Assembly: GCA_964615375.1 (NCBI GenBank)
Contig: CAZTOW010000030.1
Span: 1 to 64,000 of the forward strand
Direction of reading: 5' to 3'
Length of the DNA: 64,000 nucleotides
From: CAZKWG01 sp964615375
GTDB taxonomy: Bacteria > Myxococcota_A > UBA796 > CAZKWG01
Part shown: positions 1-8,713 of the stretch, in pieces
Position numbering within the stretch: the first letter of the stretch is position 1
Layout of the letters: each line of letters starts with the position of its first letter
The notes under the pieces: generated by a model
The model's database searches: none
What the model was told of the DNA's origin: nothing
Seen by the model: only the letters and a program-made list of their open reading frames with translations
Position numbers and translations under genes: made by a program

Positions 1-88
1 TTTTTGTCTAGGTTACATCGGAAATTCTTCCTGTCGTCAGGACATTCTGGGCTAGCGCCCTCGCGCCGCGGTGACGTTGGAGACCCCC

Positions 89-1249
89 ATGCAAACCGAG
101 TATGTGCTCAAGCTCACCAAGCTCTGCAACCTTCGCTGCCACTACTGCTACGAGTATGCGGACCTCGGCGATCCACGCTTCATGAGCCGCGAGCAGCTCC
201 GCGCCGTGTTCGTACACGCCGCGGAGTGGCACGCGGCGCGCGGCGAGAGCCAGCACATCAACTTCGTCTTCCATGGGGGCGAACCGCTGATCCGCGGCCC
301 TCGCTATCTGGACGCGGTCTTCGAGGAGCTCGAAGGCGCATTCGCCGGGACAGGGATCCAACCGAAGACCTTCGTCCAGACCAACCTGTTCCAGCTCGAT
401 GAGGCGATGATCGAGCGCCTGCGCCGCTTCGACGGCGTGGGCGTCTCCCTCGATCCGCTCAGCGCGCAGCGGGTGGACCGGGCCGGGCGGGACAGCACCG
501 CCCGCGTCCTGGACAACATCCGCGCGCTCCGCGCGGCGGGCCGCCCCATCGGCGCCATCACCGTGCTGTCTCGGCGCGTGCTCGGCCGCATGGACGAGCT
601 CTTCGACTACTTCGCCTGTGAAGAGCTCCCCTTCCGGGTGCTGCCGCTCAGCCGCCCCTCCCTGCCCGGCCAGCACGACGCCTTCGGGCTCAGCGCACGC
701 GAGGTGCTGGGCGCGCTCTGCCAGCTCTTCGATCTGTGGCTGGCCAGCGAGTGCATGATCCCGGTGGATCCCGTGATCCCCACGCTGGAGGCCGCGCTGG
801 CGATACGCAGGGGTGACCCGATAGCGGACTTCTATGATCGACGCGACCACGAGCGGGTCCTGGTGGTCAACACGGACGGGCGTGTCTTCAGCAACGCCGA
901 CGTCCACCTCGCGGACCCCTGGTGGGGCAACCTGTTCGAGCAGCCTCTGGACGCCATCCTGAGCTCCCCCGTGAGGTTGGCGAGCCTGGAGGCCGCCGAG
1001 CGCCGCATGGCGAACAGCTGTGTGAGCTGCCCCTTCTTCGGCGCCTGCTCCGGCGCGCCCATGGCCGACGAGCACAACGACTTCCCTGACGCCCTGGGCG
1101 CGTGGGGCGGCCCGACCTGTGTCGTGCAGCGCGGTCTCCTCCAGCACGCGCTGCGCCGGGTGGACCAGCTCGGGCTGGCCCGCCCGTCCGACTCCTCCCG
1201 CGGCGCGAGCCCGGCCGAGACCACCTCCCAAGCTCCCCTCTTCTCTTGA
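89..1249 (+). CDS. Radical SAM protein with SPASM-like C-terminal cysteines
   Basis: A 386-residue radical SAM enzyme. The cluster motif CNLRCHYC (CxxxCxxC, Cys13/17/20) sits right after the first beta strand and would bind the [4Fe-4S] cluster that cleaves S-adenosylmethionine. GGEP, the SAM-binding motif, follows in NFVFHGGEP. Near the C terminus Cys311, Cys314, Cys320 and Cys344 form a SPASM/twitch-like auxiliary cluster region. Such enzymes usually modify peptides (RiPP maturases) or act as anaerobic sulfatase-maturase relatives; substrate unknown. GTG at 71 is an alternative start, but ATG 89 has GGAG six bases upstream. No precursor-peptide gene is visible downstream, and the upstream side is cut by the window edge. 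It is followed after 19 nt by an anchored protein of the same orientation. Confidence 0.85.
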   Translation: MQTEYVLKLTKLCNLRCHYCYEYADLGDPRFMSREQLRAVFVHAAEWHAARGESQHINFVFHGGEPLIRGPRYLDAVFEELEGAFAGTGIQPKTFVQTNLFQLDEAMIERLRRFDGVGVSLDPLSAQRVDRAGRDSTARVLDNIRALRAAGRPIGAITVLSRRVLGRMDELFDYFACEELPFRVLPLSRPSLPGQHDAFGLSAREVLGALCQLFDLWLASECMIPVDPVIPTLEAALAIRRGDPIADFYDRRDHERVLVVNTDGRVFSNADVHLADPWWGNLFEQPLDAILSSPVRLASLEAAERRMANSCVSCPFFGACSGAPMADEHNDFPDALGAWGGPTCVVQRGLLQHALRRVDQLGLARPSDSSRGASPAETTSQAPLFS

Positions 1250-1268
1250 GACCCTCACGAGGTGAACC

Positions 1269-1922
1269 ATGCAGACCGCACACGCGCTCACGTTCTTCGT
1301 CGGTGGTGCCGCCCTCGCCCTGCTCCTTTGGGCTGGCTTCAGCCCGGCTCGCCCAGGGACCGCGCTCGCGGAGCCCTCCCCGAACCGAGGGCCCGCCGCA
1401 TCGGAACGCACGACCGAGCTCCGTCAGGCGCCCGCGGCCGTGACCCGCACGGGGGCCCGGGAGTCCGAGCCCGCGCCCATGGACGACCCCGACGAGCTCC
1501 AACGCCGTTTCCTGGCAGGCCAGCTCCGCGCCCTGGGCGGAGAGGCCACACCCTGGCCAGAGGACACCCCGCCCGCCTACTCCGCCGAGTCCGTGCGATC
1601 CCTGCTGGAGCAGGCCGTCGTCGCCCGCGGACTCGGGTCGCTGGTCGCCATGGACTGCGACGAATTCCCCTGCCTCGCGCTCGTCGAGCAGGACGCCCTC
1701 TCCGAGGGCTGGATGGACACCGTGCGCTCCGCCATCGGCGAGCGCATGGGCGAGAGCTACCCGGAGGGGACGGAGCTCGGGCTCTGGACCGAGATCGAGG
1801 GCTCTGGAGAGGCTCAGCGCGGGCGGGTCGCCGTCGCCGTCACGCCCCCTGGACAGGGCGATGAGGTCGGGATGCGTCTCAACACGCGCGCCAGAGATCT
1901 CATGGCCGCGTCTGCGGAGTGA
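1269..1922 (+). CDS. Membrane-anchored periplasmic protein of unknown function
   Basis: A 217-residue protein not recognised as a named family. Residues 4-23 are a hydrophobic stretch (TFFVGGAALALLLWAGF) that fits a signal anchor or uncleaved signal peptide, followed by a Pro/Ala-rich linker and a globular part with a cysteine pair in DCDEFPCLAL. The pattern suggests an envelope protein with a small exported domain. GAGGTGA lies just upstream of the ATG, and the gene follows the radical SAM gene by 19 nt, so they are probably co-transcribed. The next gene starts 24 nt downstream. Function is unknown. Confidence 0.7.
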   Translation: MQTAHALTFFVGGAALALLLWAGFSPARPGTALAEPSPNRGPAASERTTELRQAPAAVTRTGARESEPAPMDDPDELQRRFLAGQLRALGGEATPWPEDTPPAYSAESVRSLLEQAVVARGLGSLVAMDCDEFPCLALVEQDALSEGWMDTVRSAIGERMGESYPEGTELGLWTEIEGSGEAQRGRVAVAVTPPGQGDEVGMRLNTRARDLMAASAE

Positions 1923-1946
1923 CCCATGACGATTCAAGGAGTGCCC

Positions 1947-3470
1947 ATGTTCGCGCTGTTCACGCTGCTCCACGCGCTGGCCCCCACCGCTGCCGCGCAG
2001 GCCACCCTCCCGGAGACCAGCATCGGCGGCAAGCTGATGCCCATCCCCATCCTGGACCTCGAGGGCGGGGGCATCGGACTCATGGGCTGGAGCTCCGCGG
2101 TGGTCGCAGGCCCCAGGGTCCACGTCTACGACCAGGACCTGCGTCCGCGATGGTCGATCGATCTGGAGATCGAGAGGCGCTGGGCCGGGTGGATGGTGGA
2201 GCTCCAACGGAGAGGCCCCCTCCCCGTACCTACCCTCGTGCCCCGGGTGGGGCCGCTCGCGCCAGGCGCGCAGGATCTGACCTGGACCGAGGTCGACGAC
2301 GAGCTGCGCGTCTTCTCTGGAGATGCCCGTGGACTCGTGGCACATCGTCTCCACGAGGGCACGGGGGAGGTGCACGTCGAGGTGCTCAGCCCCTCGTCGA
2401 GCCCGGGTGAGCGCAAGTCCGTGCTGCTCGCGCCCAACGGTCGGTGGGGAGCCTGCCTGAGCACCACCCCTCGCTCGGGCGTCGTCCACGTCCAGATCTT
2501 CGACACGACGTTGCGGGAGCTTGGCCAGTACGACCTCGAGGTCGTGTCGCAGCGTGGCGAAAGCTGGCCTTACGGACTGCGCGATCTGGACCTGGACAAC
2601 CACGGACGCCTCGTCGCGACCTGGAGTGACGGGCCCCACGCGCTGCGAGTAGACCGGCACGAGCACAGCGGACACGCCTCGACGACGCGAATCGATCTGC
2701 GCGACGCCTACGTTCGTGACAGCCTCACGCGCGTCGGGATGAACGACGTCATCGCGGTCGCCGCGGAGCTCGGGGAGCGCTCCGACCATCTGGACACCCT
2801 GATGCTGGCGACCATCGGCTTGGACGGCGAAGCCCACCTTCAGGAGAGCCGCCTGACCGATCCAGAGGCCATTCAGAGCAAGGCGAATCGACGCAGCAAG
2901 CTCGTGCGACTCGATCCGACCTCGAGTGGGGGTTGGCTGGTCGGGCTGCGACCGGTGTATCAGATTCAGACTCCAGGCCTCTCGCGTCCGACCACCCATG
3001 TCGATGAGGATCAGCGTTCGAGCGTCTCACCTGCTCGATACGAGGTCCATGGCGACCTGCAATTACGGTACTACTCAGCGGATCCGGCGCTGCGATGGGT
3101 CCGGGAGATCGACATGGATCACTACGAGCCGCTCGACGAGCTGCACACGGTCAGGCCGCTGAAGCCCTCGGAGCATGCCGACTACACGCTCCACGAGGAC
3201 GGCGAGCAGCTTGTGCTCGTCTTCTACGACGTGGACGATGAGGGTGTCTTCGTCGCGCCGGGCTCCGGTACGATCCATCGGAGCGTGCTCGGCCTGGAAG
3301 ACGGTGAGCCCGTTCGGGAGATCGTCCTCCCGCTGGGCACACTCCTACACCGGGACGCCCCGCTGGGGTCCCACATCCGGGAGAACGAGGACGGCACAGC
3401 GGACATGCTGCTGGGTGGACGGCACGGTCAGGCGATCCTCAAGCGGGTGGACACGAAGGCCAGCCCCTGA
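1947..3470 (+). CDS. Exported beta-propeller-like protein, resembling arylsulfotransferase-type propellers
   Basis: A 507-residue protein with a clear signal peptide (MFALFTLLHALAPTAAAQA). The body has repeated short beta-rich units with Asp/Gly turns and phrases such as VHVYDQDLRPRWSIDLE and ALRWVREIDMDHYEPLDE, which look like the blades of an ASST-type or PQQ-like propeller; no catalytic histidines could be assigned. ATG 1947 is chosen over ATG 1926 because AAGGAG at 1936-1941 is correctly spaced from it and the signal peptide then starts at residue 1. It is the third gene of a plus-strand run with the radical SAM gene. Propeller assignment is inference from repeat texture. Confidence 0.6.
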   Translation: MFALFTLLHALAPTAAAQATLPETSIGGKLMPIPILDLEGGGIGLMGWSSAVVAGPRVHVYDQDLRPRWSIDLEIERRWAGWMVELQRRGPLPVPTLVPRVGPLAPGAQDLTWTEVDDELRVFSGDARGLVAHRLHEGTGEVHVEVLSPSSSPGERKSVLLAPNGRWGACLSTTPRSGVVHVQIFDTTLRELGQYDLEVVSQRGESWPYGLRDLDLDNHGRLVATWSDGPHALRVDRHEHSGHASTTRIDLRDAYVRDSLTRVGMNDVIAVAAELGERSDHLDTLMLATIGLDGEAHLQESRLTDPEAIQSKANRRSKLVRLDPTSSGGWLVGLRPVYQIQTPGLSRPTTHVDEDQRSSVSPARYEVHGDLQLRYYSADPALRWVREIDMDHYEPLDELHTVRPLKPSEHADYTLHEDGEQLVLVFYDVDDEGVFVAPGSGTIHRSVLGLEDGEPVREIVLPLGTLLHRDAPLGSHIRENEDGTADMLLGGRHGQAILKRVDTKASP

Positions 3471-3531
3471 CGAGCACGCGGATGGGGGATGGCTCGTCGA
3501 GCCTCATGGGCGCGCCATCGCGGACCCGAAA

Positions 3532-3541
3532 GCGTTAGAGT
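3532..3541 (+). promoter_or_regulatory. -10-like box GCGTTAGAGT
   Basis: This TAnnnT element lies 22 nt upstream of the ATG at 3564 and matches a box seen before several other genes here (for example 13248, 22005 minus, 40783 minus). No matching -35 element is visible, so it may be an extended -10 promoter. Confidence 0.4.
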
Positions 3542-3563
3542 GCGCCTCAAAGGAGACTCCCCC

Positions 3564-4469
3564 ATGACCCTTCGCCTGGCGCTCCCCCTCCTCCTCGTCG
3601 CCTGTGACCCCAAGGACCCCGGCAAGAGCGGCGAGGACGACAGCGCCGCGGAGGCGTCCAGCGCAGACCCGGACGTCCACACCTACATCCCGGACGGCTA
3701 CGCGGCGCGCGATCCGAAGCGGGTCATCTTCCTGGGCGACTCCATCACCGAGCGCTACGGCGCCTCGGACGACAGCCAGGCCTACACGGCGCTGATGGTG
3801 GAGAACGACGACCAGACCTGGCCCGACCGCGAGGGGGACGATCTGGCCACCCTCTTCCCCGATCTGACCGAGGTGGTGGACGTCTCGCGCGGCGGCGCCA
3901 CGACCGACACCGTGCTGAGCTCGCAGCTGGGCAAGCTGGACACCAACATGACGCTGCCGGCCGAGGGCGAGAGCCTCGTGGTCATGACCATCGGCGGCAA
4001 CGACATCATGGGGCTCATGACCTCGGGCTCCTCGGACTACACCGAGCCGCTCCAGGACATCCAGGACAACCTGCGCGAGATCGTGAGCACCTTCCAGGAC
4101 CCCGAGCTCTTCCCCGACGGCGCCTGGATCTACGTCACCAACGTCTACGACCCCTCGGACGGCACGGGCCAGGCCGACGAGTGCTTCTACGGGCTCGACC
4201 TGGGGCACCTGATGGAGCCCATGCAGCAGACCAACGACGGCTACCTGGCGCTGGGCCAGGAGCTCGGGTTCTCCATCGTGGACATGCACGGGCACTTCCT
4301 GGGCCACGCCTACAACGGCGACGACCCGACCAACGAGCACTACACGGGCGACGACTACGAGCTGTGGTTCTACCAGGACTGCATCCACCCGAACGACGCG
4401 GGCCACAACCAGATCCGCCGTCTGTTCATGTCCGCGATCCGTGGCGAGGACCTGCCGCTGGAGGAGTAG
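3564..4469 (+). CDS. SGNH/GDSL-family hydrolase lipoprotein
   Basis: A 301-residue lipoprotein: lipobox LVAC at residues 11-14, then an acidic linker. The SGNH blocks are present: block I FLGDSITE with the nucleophile Ser60, block III TIGGNDIMG with the oxyanion Asn, and block V DCIHPNDAGH with the Asp/His pair. The family hydrolyses ester bonds in lipids or acetylated carbohydrates; the substrate cannot be told. The ATG has AAAGGAG at 3549-3554 ten bases before it, and the lipobox starts at the usual place, which fixes the start. It ends 6 nt from the convergent miaE gene. Confidence 0.88.
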   Translation: MTLRLALPLLLVACDPKDPGKSGEDDSAAEASSADPDVHTYIPDGYAARDPKRVIFLGDSITERYGASDDSQAYTALMVENDDQTWPDREGDDLATLFPDLTEVVDVSRGGATTDTVLSSQLGKLDTNMTLPAEGESLVVMTIGGNDIMGLMTSGSSDYTEPLQDIQDNLREIVSTFQDPELFPDGAWIYVTNVYDPSDGTGQADECFYGLDLGHLMEPMQQTNDGYLALGQELGFSIVDMHGHFLGHAYNGDDPTNEHYTGDDYELWFYQDCIHPNDAGHNQIRRLFMSAIRGEDLPLEE

Positions 4470-4475
4470 GCGACC

Positions 4476-5063
4476 TCAGGCGCTCGCCGCCGAGTGCAGC
4501 CGCAGCGCGTCCGCAGGCTCCAGCAGCACCTCCGCCTCGTGCTGGGCCAGCACCCGCAGCCGCGCCATCACGTCCGCGCGCGGCCAGCGCAGCCCGGCCA
4601 GCTCCAGGTAGGTGTGGAAGTGACGGGCCTCGCTGGCCAGCAGGTCCCGGTAGAAGCCCGCCAGCTCCGGGTCGGGCAGCGCTTCGGCCAGCAGCTTCAT
4701 GCGCTCGCAGCTCCGGGCCTCGATCAGCGCCGCCACCAGCAGCGTGTCCAGCAGGTGCTCGGGGTCGGGCTTGCGCACGGCCCGGTGCAGACGGGCGCCA
4801 TAGGCCGAGGGCTTGAGCTCCCGGAACGGGATCCCCCGCCGCTCCAGCAGCGCGAGCACCTGCAGGAAGTGGTCCAGCTCCTCGCGGGCCAGCGCGGCCA
4901 GCGGGGCGACCACCGGGGCGAGGTGCTGGTAGCGGAACAGCGTGGACAGCGCCGTGGACGCCGCCTTCTTCTCGCAGTGCGCGTGGTCGAGCAGGATGAG
5001 GTCCACCCCCGCGACCGCCTCCGCCACCCAGCGCGGATCCGAGGCCGAGCACAGCTCCAGCAT
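4476..5063 (-). CDS. miaE: tRNA-(ms2io6A37) hydroxylase MiaE
   Basis: A 195-residue all-helical diiron protein. The metal-binding signature is complete: HCEKKAAS (Glu31), REELDHF (Glu61/62, His65), IEARSCER (Glu115) and SEARHFH (Glu145, His148). MiaE hydroxylates the isopentenyl group of ms2i6A at position 37 of tRNA using O2. Length agrees with short MiaE forms. The ATG lies one base past the stop of the upstream lipoprotein gene, so the two are translationally linked on the minus strand. Its substrate needs MiaA and MiaB, which are not in this window. Confidence 0.9.
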   Translation of the reverse strand: MLELCSASDPRWVAEAVAGVDLILLDHAHCEKKAASTALSTLFRYQHLAPVVAPLAALAREELDHFLQVLALLERRGIPFRELKPSAYGARLHRAVRKPDPEHLLDTLLVAALIEARSCERMKLLAEALPDPELAGFYRDLLASEARHFHTYLELAGLRWPRADVMARLRVLAQHEAEVLLEPADALRLHSAASA

Positions 5064-5064
5064 G

Positions 5065-5583
5065 CTACTGCGCGGGGGCCGCGGGCGCGGGCAGCGTCAG
5101 GTCCGTGGTCCAGGCCCGCACCACGCCCACCTGGTCGGCGGCGACGGGCAGGTCCATGGTCACCCGGGTCTTGGCCCGCGGCGGCACCGTCATCTCGGTG
5201 GGCGCGGGGACCGTGGCCTGCTGGACGAAGCCGCCCTTGTCCAGGGCGGAGAACTCCAGGTTCATGAAGCGGAGCGGCTGCTCGCCCCGGTTCTCCAGCG
5301 CGAACACCACGCGGGAGTTGCTCCCGTCGATGGCCTCGACGCCCGCGACCGAGATCGATCCGTGGGCGGCGACCTCCTCCATCGTGCTGACCAGCACGGC
5401 GCCGTCGATGGAGGTCCCCGACTTGCGGCCCTCCTCGAAGCCCTCGGCCACCCCCGTCGTCACCTCCTTGGTGGTCTCGACCGTGGTGCCCACGACCTTG
5501 GACGTGCACGACTTGAAGAAGTCGCCGGAGCAGGCGAGCAGGGACAGCGACAGGAGCGCCAGGACCGGCTTGAGGGGACGCAT
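5065..5583 (-). CDS. Lipoprotein of unknown function with a C-terminal beta domain
   Basis: A 172-residue lipoprotein: MRPLKPVLALLSLSLLAC is a signal peptide ending in a lipobox, and the first Ser after Cys makes outer-membrane retention likely. The second half has the alternating pattern of a LEA-type or immunoglobulin-like domain (VVFALENRGEQPLRFMNLEF, then MDLPVAADQVG). The start has GGAGG eight bases before the ATG. It is the first gene of a minus-strand pair with miaE (one-base gap), which may be chance or co-regulation. Not recognised beyond this. Confidence 0.75.
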   Translation of the reverse strand: MRPLKPVLALLSLSLLACSGDFFKSCTSKVVGTTVETTKEVTTGVAEGFEEGRKSGTSIDGAVLVSTMEEVAAHGSISVAGVEAIDGSNSRVVFALENRGEQPLRFMNLEFSALDKGGFVQQATVPAPTEMTVPPRAKTRVTMDLPVAADQVGVVRAWTTDLTLPAPAAPAQ

Positions 5584-5651
5584 GGGGGAGCCTCCAGAGG
5601 GGCCTGCTATCGCGGGGCACGGCGAGGTGCAGGCTACGCCACGCGACCCGA

Positions 5652-6026
5652 TCAGCGGAGGCCGAGCGCTCGCGCCGCGGCGGCGCGCACCCTGCTCCAG
5701 CCCCCCGCGTCGAGGTTCCCGAGCAGGTTCCGCGCCGCGTTCAACGGATCCGCGACGTAGACGGGGGCGAGCGAAAAAGGATCGATGGCCCCCGCGCTCC
5801 CAGGCAGACAGATGATCGGCAGCGCGTCCCGCGCGAGGAGGGCCTGCACGCGCTGGAGCCCATGCAGCCCGTCTCGCGCCTCGCCTTCGAGCTGACACAG
5901 GTGCTCGTCGAGCACCCTCAGCGCCGCCGTCTCAATCTCCAGGTGTTCCAGATCACGCCAGCTCCGCAGCGCCTCCAGCGCGTTCGCCGGCTCATCCAGC
6001 AGGCCTGGCCTCGTGCTCATCGACAT
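5652..6026 (-). CDS. Small protein of unknown function
   Basis: A 124-residue soluble protein, rich in Leu, Ala and Glu in its first half (predicted helices: ANALEALRSWRDLEHLEIE, VLDEHLCQLE) with a short hydrophobic LPIICLPG segment and a DPFSLAPVYVADP stretch. No family recognised. The ATG at 6026 is preceded by GAGGAGGAGA; an ATG six bases downstream is an alternative. It is divergent from the Ser/Thr kinase gene and 68 nt upstream of the lipoprotein-miaE pair, so it could belong with either. Confidence 0.6.
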   Translation of the reverse strand: MSMSTRPGLLDEPANALEALRSWRDLEHLEIETAALRVLDEHLCQLEGEARDGLHGLQRVQALLARDALPIICLPGSAGAIDPFSLAPVYVADPLNAARNLLGNLDAGGWSRVRAAAARALGLR

Positions 6027-6072
6027 CCGATCTCCTCCTCGACGAGATGGCGCGAGGCGCACCTTCTGTGAC

Positions 6073-6087
6073 GCGGTGGCTGACCGC
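6073..6087. repeat. Small inverted repeat in a divergent promoter region
   Basis: GCGGT and ACCGC arms around GGCTG, in the 130-nt region between the divergent 124-residue gene and the kinase. A possible operator; weak by itself. Confidence 0.25.
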
Positions 6088-6160
6088 TACCCTCTTCATC
6101 TGGTAATTTGAGAAGATCGGTGGAGGCAGCCTGAGAAGAAAATTAGGAGATCGATATATC

Positions 6161-8713
6161 TTGATGCGTCGCCTGGGTCGGGGGGGCCAGGGCGCGGTCT
6201 GGGCCGCGCGGGACGAGCTCACAGGGGAGCAGGTCGCCGTCAAGCTGCTCGAGCTCTCGTCCTCGCGGGAGGCGATCGAGGCCGAGGTCCGCGCGCTGAC
6301 CCTGCTCCGCATCCCGGGGGTCCCGCGGCTCCACGCGGCCGACCTCTCCCGGCGCTTCCTCGTGCTGGATCTCGTCGCGGGCGAGCCCTTCCCCGGGCTT
6401 CCCGTCCCCTGCCCCTGGCCCCTGCTCGCGCCCCGGCTGGCGGCGCTGCTTCAGGTCCTCTCCCAGGTCCACGGGCACGGGATCGTGCATGCCGATCTGA
6501 AGCCGGACAACGTCCTGGCCGACGCCGCGGGGCAGGTCCATCTGGTGGACTTCGGGATCTCCTGTCGCCGGGTCTCCCTCCCTCCGGGCCAGACCGGTGA
6601 GGTGATGGGAGAGCCGCCCTGGGTCGCGCCAGAGGTGCTGGAGGGCGGGCTCCCGACGCCGCGCAGCGATCTCTTCGTCACGGGGCTGCTGGCCTGGCAC
6701 GCGCTCCAGGGCGCGCCGCCCTGGGGCCTGGAAGGGGACCCCTACCGCCTGCTGGACACCATGCGCGCCCGTCCGGCGGGGGCGCTCGACGCGGAGCTCC
6801 CCGAGGCCGCGGAGGACCTCCTGCGCGCCCTGGTCGCCGTGGCCCCGGCCGATCGCCCGGGAGACGCCACGGAGGCGCTGGAGCGGCTGGAGCGCGTGCC
6901 CGGCGTGGACATCTACGAGGATCTCGTCCCCGAGGGCGCAGAGCCGCTGAGCCGGGCGGCGCTGATGGCGCTGTTCTGGGGCCCCGAGCGGGTGCTGCAC
7001 CTGCAGAGCGACGCGGCCGACACGCTCCTGGAGCGCACCGGCGGGGATCGCCCGGCCGTGCGCCGCACGCTGGCCCGCTGGGGTTACGCCGGGCTGGTCG
7101 CGCGCGAGGGCGACCGGCTTCGGGTCGGGCGCGAGGCCCTGGGGCGCCTGCGCCTAGACGAGGCGCGCGGGCTCGCCGTGATCCCCGCGAGCCCCCTGCC
7201 CGCCCCGCTGGCCCCGGGCCTGAAGACGCTCCTGGCGTGGATCGCGCTGGCGGGCCCGGACGCGAGCCCCCAGACCCTCGGAGACGCGCTGACCTTGCAC
7301 GCCGCACAGGTGGAGGCGCAGCTCGCGCTGCTGGCGGGGCTCGGCCAGATCGCCTGGTCGCCGGGCGGGATCCCTCAGGATCGCTCCGGCGGCGCCGCCC
7401 TCCACGCCTGGGATCCGCTCCAGCGCACCCGAAACCACGGGCGCCTGGCCCGGATCCTCGGCCCCGGCCACCCGCGCCGGCTGCGACACCTGCTCGCCGC
7501 CGACGCCCTGGAGGAGGCCGCGGGCGAGGCTGTCGAGGTGGCGCTGGCGCGGCTGGACGAGGGGCAGGGGGAGGAGGCCCTGACCCTGCTGCTCCAGGCC
7601 GCCGACTGGGCGCGCGGCATCCCGGAGCTGGAGGGCCGGGTGCTCCAGGCCCTGGCCTCGGCCGCGCTGAGCACGGAGCAGCGGGCGGCGCTGGAGGCCG
7701 CGCGGGCCAGGCTGGCGGGCGCCACGGACCCCGGCGCCGTCGCGCCGCTCCTGGACCTGGTGGACGCCAACGCCGCGATCATGGACGGGACCCCGGGAGA
7801 GGCGGCGCAGAGGCTCGGCGCGATCGCTCCCTTCGACGATCCCCGGCTGGAGGGTTGGAGGCTGGCGACCTGGATGCGTCTGGTCCTCACCGGCCCGCCC
7901 GAGGCGCTGGAGGAGGGCTTCGCCGAGGTGCAGCGGATGGCCGGAGAGGGGCCCGAGGCGCGCGCCCAGCTCGCCGGCTGGCGCGGACAGATCGCATACC
8001 GCCGAGGCCACTTCGAGGCCGCCGCGCAGGCGAACCAGGAGGCCGCGGCCCTCAAGCGCGCGCTCGGCCCGCGCATCTCCTCGCTGTTGAACGCGGCCTC
8101 GGCCTGGCTGGAGGCGGGACGTCTGGACGAGGCCGAGGCCACCGCCGTCCGCGCCGAGGAGCTGGCCCGGGAGGGGCGGCTGACGGCCTACGAGGCGCGC
8201 GGGGCGCGCGTCCGCCGGGCCGCCTGCTGGCGGGCCGGGCGGGCCCTCGCCGTCGACGAGGAGCTGGTGGAGGTCGCCCGACACCTCCGGGAGCGGAACC
8301 TGGCGGGCATGCTCCTGCTGACCGAGGCCGCCGTGGCCCGGGCGCTGGGCCTGACCGAGGCCCTGCCCCTGGCGCAGTCCGCCGAGCGCACCTTCGCGGT
8401 GGCGCGCAACCGCCCGGGGGCGCTGCTGGCCCGCTGCCTCGGGGTGGCGCTGGGGGGACCGCCCGGGGACACCGAGGCGCTGGCGGCGGAGGCGCTTACC
8501 TGCGAGACCCCGAATATCGGCCTGCAGGCGCTCGGCCTCCTGGCCCCGCGGCTCCCGGACCCGGCCGGCGCGCTGGCGCGGGCGCTCGGTCGGCTCCGCC
8601 CCGGCGAGGACATGACCCTGCGCCGCGAGATCCTCTCGCTGGGCGAGGCCGTGGACCGCCTCAGGAGGCCGCCTGACCAAAGCGGCTCGCCAGATCGCGG
8701 CGGGCGCGGTTGA
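6161..8713 (+). CDS. Ser/Thr protein kinase with C-terminal winged-helix and TPR-like region
   Basis: An 850-residue soluble kinase. Motifs: glycine loop GRGGQGAVW, VAVK (Lys about 28), HADLKPDN in place of the usual HRD, DFG (VDFGIS) and APE (WVAPEVLE). Residues about 250-400 resemble winged-helix units of STAND regulators, and the rest is Ala/Leu-rich helical repeat (TPR-like). The P-loop ATPase normally found between kinase and repeats in such proteins is missing. The start is uncertain: the reading frame is open from 6107, and starting at TTG 6161 or ATG 6164 removes part of the first kinase strand. CTG 6131 has GGAGG four bases before it and would restore GDRYILMRRLGRGG. The gene overlaps the convergent sigma-factor gene by 53 nt. 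Confidence 0.85.
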   Translation: MMRRLGRGGQGAVWAARDELTGEQVAVKLLELSSSREAIEAEVRALTLLRIPGVPRLHAADLSRRFLVLDLVAGEPFPGLPVPCPWPLLAPRLAALLQVLSQVHGHGIVHADLKPDNVLADAAGQVHLVDFGISCRRVSLPPGQTGEVMGEPPWVAPEVLEGGLPTPRSDLFVTGLLAWHALQGAPPWGLEGDPYRLLDTMRARPAGALDAELPEAAEDLLRALVAVAPADRPGDATEALERLERVPGVDIYEDLVPEGAEPLSRAALMALFWGPERVLHLQSDAADTLLERTGGDRPAVRRTLARWGYAGLVAREGDRLRVGREALGRLRLDEARGLAVIPASPLPAPLAPGLKTLLAWIALAGPDASPQTLGDALTLHAAQVEAQLALLAGLGQIAWSPGGIPQDRSGGAALHAWDPLQRTRNHGRLARILGPGHPRRLRHLLAADALEEAAGEAVEVALARLDEGQGEEALTLLLQAADWARGIPELEGRVLQALASAALSTEQRAALEAARARLAGATDPGAVAPLLDLVDANAAIMDGTPGEAAQRLGAIAPFDDPRLEGWRLATWMRLVLTGPPEALEEGFAEVQRMAGEGPEARAQLAGWRGQIAYRRGHFEAAAQANQEAAALKRALGPRISSLLNAASAWLEAGRLDEAEATAVRAEELAREGRLTAYEARGARVRRAACWRAGRALAVDEELVEVARHLRERNLAGMLLLTEAAVARALGLTEALPLAQSAERTFAVARNRPGALLARCLGVALGGPPGDTEALAAEALTCETPNIGLQALGLLAPRLPDPAGALARALGRLRPGEDMTLRREILSLGEAVDRLRRPPDQSGSPDRGGRG

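Noticed and set aside
888..2999. Long minus-strand open frame opposite the radical SAM and propeller genes
   Set aside because: High GC leaves few stop codons, so long antisense frames are expected. Its translation is rich in Arg, Gly and Pro with no domain, and the plus-strand genes have signal peptides and ribosome sites.
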